A stretch of 64,000 nt of DNA from assembly GCA_963920705.1 (NCBI GenBank), contig OY987233.1:13751459-13815458 (forward strand), in the 5' to 3' direction. Shown piece after piece: positions 57,221 to 64,000 of the stretch. The translations under genes were made by a program, and so were the position numbers. The notes under the pieces were generated by a model that ran no database searches, had not been told where the DNA came from, and saw only the letters and a list, made by a program, of their open reading frames with translations. This DNA comes from Odiellus spinosus. Taxonomy: Eukaryota > Arthropoda > Arachnida > Opiliones > Phalangiidae. The stretch's first letter is position 1, and the number at the start of each line of letters is the position of its first letter.

Positions 57221-57554
57221 CGAATGTGTTAAGCCCAACATGAGGTTTCTTAGCATCATTTAAATGGCATTTTTTTCACCTCTACAAGAACATATAGTGA
57301 AAATATTTATAGATAAGTTGGTCTACGCTATTATATTCATGGAATCTTACTTCAAACATTTTGTACGAGCCCTGAAATAAGTACGTTAAATATAATACCT
57401 TTCAACACTATATATGTTATTATCATTATCTCCACGAACATTTATTACAGAAGCACCCCCAACAAAAAAAAGAATATGATATGAAAAGGTAATTTGACGT
57501 TGGACCCCCGAAAAAATAAAAAAGAAGATATTCTGCTACTTTTCCATCACGCAG
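57221..57554. other. no gene recognised
   Basis: AT-rich sequence leading to a pyrimidine-rich acceptor-like stretch (TTCTGCTACTTTTCC at 57531). Confidence 0.3.
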
Positions 57555-57678
57555 CTATGGCTTAATGAGCTCGAACACTCTTGAAAGGGTCCACTCCGTC
57601 GCCCCAAGGGCCTCATTACCCGTCGGGACCCCGTCTGACCCCCCAATAAGAGTGCCCTTTAGGGGGGAGGGCGCATAA
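57555..57678 (+). CDS. candidate terminal exon in a GC-rich block (product unknown)
   Basis: After an acceptor-like sequence (CTGCTACTTTTCCATCACGCAG, ending 57554) one frame stays open for 40 codons to TAA at 57676-57678. It reads YGLMSSNTLERVHSVAPRAS followed by a Pro/Gly-rich stretch ending VPFRGEGA. The block 57590-57680 is strikingly GC-rich against AT-rich flanks. No AATAAA follows nearby. The - strand is also open over part of the block (GQTGSRRVMRPLGRRSG), so strand is uncertain. Confidence 0.3.
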
Positions 57679-57984
57679 AGCCGACGTTTCTCGTACTTGT
57701 ATATATCGATTCGCTAGCTTAGAATATGATCTTTCTTCTCATTAGAAAAGCAATTTTTCTATGGGAATGTAAGTCGTTTCTAAGGTTGTAAGTACGTATA
57801 AGGTCATCTTCAATGATCATTATGTGTGAGAGACATAAAAATGGGGGCCAGAACTCGTTCTAGTGTAATAATCCTATCGCCGGCTTTATATCAAACGAAC
57901 ATATTTTTATACGCCTTATTGGTTTCCTTTAGGAACCAATTTTCGAGATACAATGACGTCACCAGCCTTATATTTCTATGTAAA
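57679..57984. other. no gene recognised
   Basis: The 76-codon + strand frame starting at 57826 runs into the neighbouring repeat and is not called. Confidence 0.3.
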
Positions 57985-58690
57985 CCTCTTATTTTCGCAA
58001 TTTTTAACCCTATTTTCATTTACGACATTTTGTATCTAATCGTAATGTTAAATTAATATTATACAACGTAATATTATCATTTTCGCCAATTTTTACCCTA
58101 TTTACATTTACGATATTTTAGCTCTGAATACAATGTTAAATTAATATAAATTCTTACGATATAACGGCACCTAAATTAACCCTAGTTTTGATTTACGTCC
58201 TTTTTCCTCTCACCCTTATATTAAATTAATATAAAATTCCACTACTTATAAACGTTATTTCGCCTATTTTATCATTACTAACATTTACAACATTTTTCCT
58301 CTCAGCATAATGTTACATCAATATAAAATTCCATTACTTATAAACGTTATTTCGCCTATTTTATCACTACTAACATTTACAATATTTTTCTTCTCAGCAT
58401 AATGTTAAATTAATATAAAATTCCATGACATTATTTTCACCTATTTAAACCCTTAGTTACATTTAAAACATTTCCTCTCAGCCCAATACGTAATTTAAGT
58501 CAAGATTCTCGACAAAGCTTAATTTAATCAATTTTGAAAGTTAAAAGGTTTTTCTTCTGATTCCTTATTTGAATTAATATAATATTTTGAAACTAATAGG
58601 AAAAACATGTTACGTTTTTTACTATTAACAGTTACAACATTTTTGCTATCACCCCTATGATAAATCGATACAAAATTGCAAAACCCCAAA
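57985..58690. repeat. tandem repeat of about 85-95 bp
   Basis: Six to seven units containing TTTCGCCTATTTTATCATTA, CTAACATTTACAACATTTTT, CCTCTCAGCATAATGTTA and AATTAATATAAAATTCCA in order. The two units at 58230-58410 are nearly identical; the outer ones are diverged. Confidence 0.85.
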
Positions 58691-59339
58691 ATAGTGCGCG
58701 GCCGCTCGCGGGTTACTACATTATTCCCCGGAACGCGACAATCGACCAATCACGCCCCTTCTTCACCGTTCCTTCCCGAGACATTTGTAGACAATGTGAT
58801 TGAAGAGTCGCGTGGCTTAATCGCTCGCAATTATTACGAGAGTTAAATTAATTGATTCAAAGGTGTCAAATTGGATTAAAAACGCGAAATTCGTGATCAA
58901 AATGAATCCCAGAATGTGGAGTAAAAGAATATGTTCATGTCAAGTTAAAACGATGAATGTAAGTTTGTTAAACTATTGTTTTAAATGTTTATAGTTAACC
59001 TTCAATTAGGCTTAGCGGGCTGTTCGCGGGAGGCGCAATGTACGGTAGGGAAGGCGGGGGGACGATTTCGCGTGGCTGGCGCGTGGCCGTACATGTTGTT
59101 GTTTGTACCGGGGAAAATAAATTATGATTTACCGTATGGGTTGACCTCCATTTTAGTATTGGGGCTTGTAGGGGAATTAGACATAATATGGTAGGCTGTT
59201 AATGGCGGCTTGGCGGGTTAATGAATTTAATTGCCGTGTGTGAATAGGTTTGAAATTAATATGGGGTGCTGTGACTACATATTAATGGTAGAGTATTGAG
59301 TTGGTTTTGAATAATTATATTAGTTTTAAAGGTATAATT
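58691..59339. other. no confirmed gene; GC-rich stretches
   Basis: GC-rich blocks at 58690-58790 (with GCGCGGCCGC) and 59010-59110. The 69-codon + strand frame at 58985-59194 includes KINYDLPYGLTSILVLGLVG and is unlike repeat-derived frames, but has no recognisable domain. It is recorded as uncertain. Confidence 0.3.
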
Positions 59340-59745
59340 ACAAAATTAAATAAAAATTAAAAATATAATGAATTATAAATAAAAATTAAAATATATAATT
59401 AATTATAAATAAAAATAATACAATTATAAATAAATTTAATAAAAATAAAATATAAATAAATTTAATAAAAATAAATTATAAATTAATAAAAATAAATTAT
59501 AAATTAATAAAAATAAATTGTAAATTAATAAAAATAAATTATAAATGAATAAAAATAAATTATAAATGAATAAAAATAAATTATAAATTAATAAAATAAA
59601 TTATAAATTAATAAAAATAATAAATTATAAATTAATAAAAATAATAAATTATAAATTAATAAAAATAATAAATTATAAATTAATAAAAATAATAAATTAT
59701 AAATTAATAAAATAATAAATTATAAATAAAATGAAAATTAATTTT
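59340..59745. repeat. 22-25-bp AT-only minisatellite (AATAAATTATAAATTAATAA)
   Basis: About 17 units of AATAAATTATAAATTAATAA plus AA, some with an added AAT. Practically no G or C. Confidence 0.95.
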
Positions 59746-60487
59746 AAATTAACTTGCAATATAATTAATAATAATACTTGAATTAAATTAAAATATGGTA
59801 TCATAATCAGTACCGTCTTCAAACAAAAAAACTAAAAAATAATTATTAAATTTCGAGGATCTTAATCATTTTAGGAAAGAAGGATTTTAAAGATTGACTT
59901 TAGTACAGTCAAAGGTACACAGATTACACTGAGTAATAAAAAATAAATAATTAAATAAAAAAATAAGCCAACTTAAAACAATTGATTTTATCATTCAATG
60001 TTAATTTTGAAAGACTATCATTTAACGAACAACTAGATTTATGTAAAATGATCCTTTTTAAAGTCCCGTATTCCCTGGAAACTGGCTTAACATACGTAGG
60101 TAGTCTTAACTTTGAATCTACATGTTTTATCATATACAGTCTTTTAGTATGAAATGGATTTTAGAGGAAATTCTCTAGAACGAACCGCGCGCTCTCTTGA
60201 CTGTAACATCAAAGGCAATCACCGCTGCCGATCAATACTAATTTCATTCTTGGAAAGGATTATATTCGCTTTAGAATATCCTAGATTAGTTCCGGGTTTT
60301 TTTGTTTTTTTTTAACCATTCTTAGCTTCTAAATTCAAGTATCTTATAAAGGTTAGTTTTAAAAGTATTACTTCGTCAACGAATCGTTTTGAAATTACTA
60401 TAGGCTCCCCTTTATTTCTTTTAAAAAGTTGTACAGTTAAAGAGGAACTTAGCTTTGCACGCGGTGCACATTCAAACTGATCTAAAT
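59746..60487. other. no gene recognised
   Basis: AT-rich. The 60-codon - strand frame at 59951-60133 has no recognisable features. Confidence 0.3.
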
Positions 60488-60768
60488 CAAGAAGGATCAG
60501 ACAAGGAGAGGAAAAGTGGGGACGGCGCAGTTCCTACTGCGTCGGCCTAAACTCCCACTCTGGGAGAACGGGGGTAGAGATGTTTCGTGGTAAAATGTTG
60601 TCACGTGGGTAAAACGGATCCTTTATCAGCTTCGTAGTAGCACACGACGCGTGACAACAGTTTACCTCGAGAATTTCTTATTCCCCCCTTTCCACCCGAG
60701 TGGGAGGTTGGCTCTTCTCTCTCTAACTCAACGCAGCCCTACTTTTCCTCTCCTTGTCTGATCCTTCT
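60488..60768. mobile_element. CAGAAG-ended MITE (family L) with 7-bp target duplication
   Basis: Left end CAAGAAGGATCAGACAAGGA at 60488 continues GAGGAAAAGT; the right end is its inverse, ending GTCTGATCCTTCTG at 60768. The inverted repeat is perfect for 28 bp apart from one extra A at the left tip. TCTAAAT precedes (60481-60487) and follows (60769-60775) the element. The interior is GC-richer than its surroundings and contains ACTCCCACTCTGGGAG and an inverted-like CGAGTGGGAGG. Confidence 0.88.
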
Positions 60769-61179
60769 GTCTAAATGAAAAGCTCGTGATTTGGCGCGCG
60801 CTCTTGAATTTTTATATTTTCAGTCTCAGTCGTAGTAGTCAGTGCGTACGTAGATAGACCCTTATATTAAAGAAACTATGATTGGGAAATAACTTAAATA
60901 ATTAAGCTTAAATCCCGTATTATAAATGTAGTAAGTCTAGATTCTAGTTAATTTTCAATAATAATCACTATAATTTTTCTTTTCCTCCATGAGAACCTAA
61001 CATACGCTTATTTATATGATATGAAAGAAATTACCTACAAAATTAAGTGTATTATTTTATTTGAAATCAACCCAAATAGGAATGAAATATATAATTATAC
61101 CACTACTTTAACCTCATATTAAATCCATCAAAACGTTATTTAAATGGATCTAACGAAAACTGTAGTTTATATTTAAATT
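60769..61179. other. no gene recognised
   Basis: AT-rich with a CG-rich word near 60795. No supported exon. Confidence 0.3.
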
Positions 61180-61735
61180 TTAAAGTGAGACTGTCACGGA
61201 TATTTCGTGAACTCCAAATGGAAATTGAGTATAGCCTTTTCGGAATAGTTAAACAAATGTCATAAAACAAAATTACCACGACAGTAAAAATACATATTTT
61301 ATAATCGCCATTTTTGAAATTTTTACAATAAAAATTCTCCGCAATGCTACGTCATCGCATTATGGTCCCTTGATTTCGCTAAATTGTAGAACCTACCCAG
61401 TTGATTCTGGCGCGTTTTGGCACAAGTAATAAGGTCATTTTCGCGCGGTCTTTTTCGTAAAAGTCCTTAATCCAGAAAGTCAACTACCTTTCGTTATGAA
61501 AATTATCGTTTAATTAACTACGTCATATATCGGACGCGCAGTCTTTTTCGTAAAAGTACTTAAATCCAGAAAGACGACTAGCTTTCGTTTGCTAATTATC
61601 GTTAATTATTATTATTATTAATATATTTGACATTTTAATTTTGAAGTTTCTTTCTAACGCGTCAACCGGAAGAGGTATAAAATGAATATGTCGTTTATAT
61701 GATAAAATTTAAAATATAATCCACTGGTTTTAGAA
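61180..61735 (+). mobile_element. family E MITE, long copy with partial internal duplication
   Basis: Left end TTAAAGTGAGACTGTCACGG at 61180. The full family order follows, and the segment from GCGCGGTCTTTTTCGTAAAA to GAAAATTATCGTT is present twice (about 61443 and 61535). It ends in TTTGAAGTTTCTTTCTAACG and ATAATCCACTGGTTT, then a poly-A tract of about 27 bases. Confidence 0.82.
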
Positions 61736-62247
61736 AAAAAAAAAAAAAAAAAAAAAAAAAAGGTGAAAGCCGGACTTTAAAGATACATTTTTTTATTTGA
61801 TAAAATAAATTTATTTTTAAAGCGCTATCAAAAGCTTAGACTTCTATTATATATACCTTATTATTATAATGGTTGATTATATGGGCAAGGGTTGGTTGTC
61901 ATGGTTACCTTAAAAATGCTCGTTTGATTCGCTTAAACGTTGTTTTTTTTTGGGGGGTTTAATGGTATAAAATTCGTACAAAGAAAATTAGTGCAGTCTG
62001 CCGCGACTTTAAAAATCGTCCAGCTGCTATATTTTGATTAACTCGAAAATAATGCATGCATTTTGATAATTAAAGGGAATGTGAAATATTTCCTTTAATT
62101 TTTATTTTTATTTTACCTTTAAAAATAATTATATCCATTTTAATTTTATTCCTTGATTCTTATGATTCTTATGATACTTTTCCTCATAATTCAAGATATA
62201 TTGAATTATATTTAAAGTTTTACTAGAGTCTCATTTTGTATTTCTCA
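61736..62247. other. no gene; poly-A tract and AT-rich DNA
   Basis: After the A tract there is nothing supported. TTAAAGGGAATGTGAAATAT at 62070 looks like a lone MITE left end. Confidence 0.35.
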
Positions 62248-62385
62248 AGTACTTTTACGAAAAAGACCGCGCGAAAGTAACTTTATTACTGATACCAGAA
62301 CGCGCGAAATCCAACTGTAGGCTCACCAATAGCGAAATCTCGCGACCATAGTGATGACGTAGTACTTCACAGCCTCATTTTAAGT
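62248..62385 (-). mobile_element. family E MITE fragment
   Basis: ACTTTTACGAAAAAGACCGC, CAGAACGCGCGAAATCCAAC and ATAGTGATGACGTAGTACTT lead directly into CACAGCCTCATTTTAA. The part between the TGACGTAG word and the terminus is deleted. Confidence 0.75.
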
Positions 62386-62989
62386 TTAATTATTTCAACT
62401 TTAATTTGAATAATTCACTAACCCTTTATAAAAATGGCCATTATTTTTTTTATTTTGTTTTAATTTGACCCTTGCCCCTTTGGGTACTTTCCCGCTGATT
62501 CAAACTATATAACGATCATTATATATTGAAGCATATGTCACGCGTGATTCTCACGAAGTGGGTGGGGCTTAGTCTTATCCTCTTTAGCGGCGTCACGCTT
62601 TGGTGGCAAATGGCTGAAACGATTGGTCTCGCCTCCGTGATTTTTAAAATAACTTTTTGATCCTCGTACTGAATCTGAGAATTCTTTCCTCCCCCGCTTA
62701 GCCACTTGACAACAATAGTTAGGGCTTATATTAATGACAGTTGGCACGGACTACTTTTATTCTATTGGGTTTAACATTGCGGATCAATCCGCCTCCTCTT
62801 TAAACCATTACGTCAATTGAGGTACAGAATTATCTTGTAGAAGGAGACTTAGAAATTGTTCGCGGAGTCCATGTTAATAAAATATGTTTAAGAGCGAGAA
62901 AATTTTATCTGTAGTATCCCTTTAAATATAAGGGGCGATTTAAGACTTTTTTTTTACTACTTATTAGAAATTTTCTTGATATTATTATT
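62386..62989. other. no gene; family P repeat at 62735-62818
   Basis: GACTACTTTTATTCTATTGG and GGATCAATCCGCCTCC correspond to 34045-34110. A 69-codon - strand frame (62538-62747) is Lys/Arg-rich with no recognisable domain. Confidence 0.4.
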
Positions 62990-63210
62990 CCCCAATTATT
63001 ACCCGATTTTATGTTAACGTAATTAACAGATTTTATGTTAACGTAATTTCCCGATTTTATGTTTACGTAATTATCCGATTTTATGTTTACGTAATTATCC
63101 GATTTTATGTTTACGTAATTATCCGATTTTATGTTTACGTAATCATCCGATTTTATGTTTACGTAATTACCCGATTTTATGTTTACGTAATTACCCGATT
63201 TTATGTTAAC
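62990..63210. repeat. 24-bp satellite, variant 1 (GATTTTATGTTTACGTAATT)
   Basis: About nine units of GATTTTATGTTTACGTAATT plus ATCC or ACCC, with the two leftmost units carrying GTTAACG. It passes directly into variant 2 with the same period. Confidence 0.95.
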
Positions 63211-64000
63211 ATTATTTCCCTGTAATTTTGTTAACATTAATTCCCTGTAATTTTGTTAACATAATTCCCTGTAATTTTGTTAACATAATTCCCTGTAATT
63301 TTGTTAACATAATTCCCTGTAATTTTGTTAACATAATTCCCTGTAATTTTGTTAACATAATTCCCTGTAATTTTGTTAACATAATTCCCTGTAATTTTGT
63401 TAACATAATTCCCTGTAATTTTGTTAACATAATTCCCTGTAATTTTGTTAACATAATTCCCTGTAATTTTGTTAACATAATTCCCTGTAATTTTGTTAAC
63501 ATAATTCCCTGTAATTTTGTTAACATAATTCCCTGTAATTTTGTTAACATAATTCCCTGTAATTTTGTTAACATAATTCCCTGTAATTTTGTGAACATAA
63601 TTCCCTGTAATTTTGTGAACATAATTCCCTGTAATTTTGTGAACATAATTCCCTGTAATTTTGTGAACATAATTCCCTGTAATTTTGTGAACATAATTCC
63701 CTGTAATTTTGTGAACATAATTCCCTGTAATTTTGTGAACATAATTCCCTGTAATTTTGTGAACATAATTCCCTGTAATTTTGTGAACATAATTCCCTGT
63801 AATTTTGTGAACATAATTCCCTGTAATTTTGTGAACATAATTCCCTGTAATTTTGTGAACATAATTCCCTGTAATTTTGTGAACATAATTCCCTGTAATT
63901 TTGTGAACATAATTCCCTGTAATTTTGTGAACATAATTCCCTGTAATTTTGTGAACATAATTCCCTGTAATTTTGTGAACATAATTCCCTGTAATTTTGT
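63211..64000. repeat. 24-bp satellite, variant 2 (CATAATTCCCTGTAATTTTG)
   Basis: About 32 units of CATAATTCCCTGTAATTTTG plus TTAA or TGAA. All units to about 63590 have GTTAAC; all from 63591 to the window end have GTGAAC. The array continues past the right edge. A 256-codon - strand frame is the eight-residue repeat MFTKLQGI or MLTKLQGI and is a by-product of the 24-bp period. Confidence 0.97.

Noticed and set aside
63212..63982. 256-codon - strand open frame of an eight-residue repeat (MFTKLQGI)
   Set aside because: It exists only because the satellite period, 24 bp, is a multiple of three; there is no sign of selection on codons and it is contained in the array.

Overview
The window looks like AT-rich nuclear DNA from an invertebrate animal. 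The animal call rests mainly on two spliced exons of a TMTC-family gene with canonical GT..AG borders; the species cannot be named from sequence alone. The DNA is gene-poor. No rRNA, intact tRNA, CRISPR array, viral gene, transposase or reverse transcriptase was recognised. Most open frames are by-products of tandem repeats or MITEs (short non-autonomous DNA transposons).

Coding content. A proline-rich reading frame enters at base 1 and stops at 151-153 (+ strand), probably the 3' end of a gene lying to the left. On the - strand, 4540-4717 and 4322-4395 are consecutive exons of a TMTC protein (ER multi-pass O-mannosyltransferase family), separated by a 144-bp intron. A 92-nt internal exon candidate lies at 11524-11615 (+). 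Weaker exon or small-ORF candidates lie at 33766-33904, 39284-39451 and 57555-57678 (+). No further TMTC exons were found, so the rest of that gene is outside the window or unrecognised.

Mobile elements. The dominant feature is a large set of MITEs that nearly all begin TTAAAGGGA or TTAAAGTGA and end with the inverse, consistent with TTAA target sites. They fall into several families with different interiors (called A to F and M here). Family A, about 345-445 bp and largely palindromic, has about ten copies. Families C, D, E and F recur 2-9 times. Several copies are chimeras of two families, one is internally triplicated, and two carry long minisatellites inside their termini. Two other MITEs (6413-6749 and 60488-60768) share CAGAAG-type ends and have 7-bp target duplications. 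A larger foldback element occupies about 551-2220.

Tandem repeats. More than fifteen minisatellite arrays, with units of 12 to about 120 bp, fill much of the remainder. The longest are at 9350-10150, 31030-31840, 40676-41576, 43890-44945 and 62990-64000; the last runs off the right edge. Related GATCAATTG-type arrays occur at 35200-35760 and 49550-50105.

Layout. 1-5.5 kb: gene end, foldback element, TMTC exons, repeat array. 5.9-8.8 kb: MITE cluster. 9.3-16.5 kb: arrays, an exon candidate and MITE M. 16.5-20 kb: A/T-tract-rich sequence with no clear gene. 20-31 kb: arrays alternating with A, C and K elements. 31-45 kb: large arrays and family D. 45-57 kb: families F, E and A. 57-64 kb: a GC-rich exon candidate, further arrays, MITE L and the terminal satellite.
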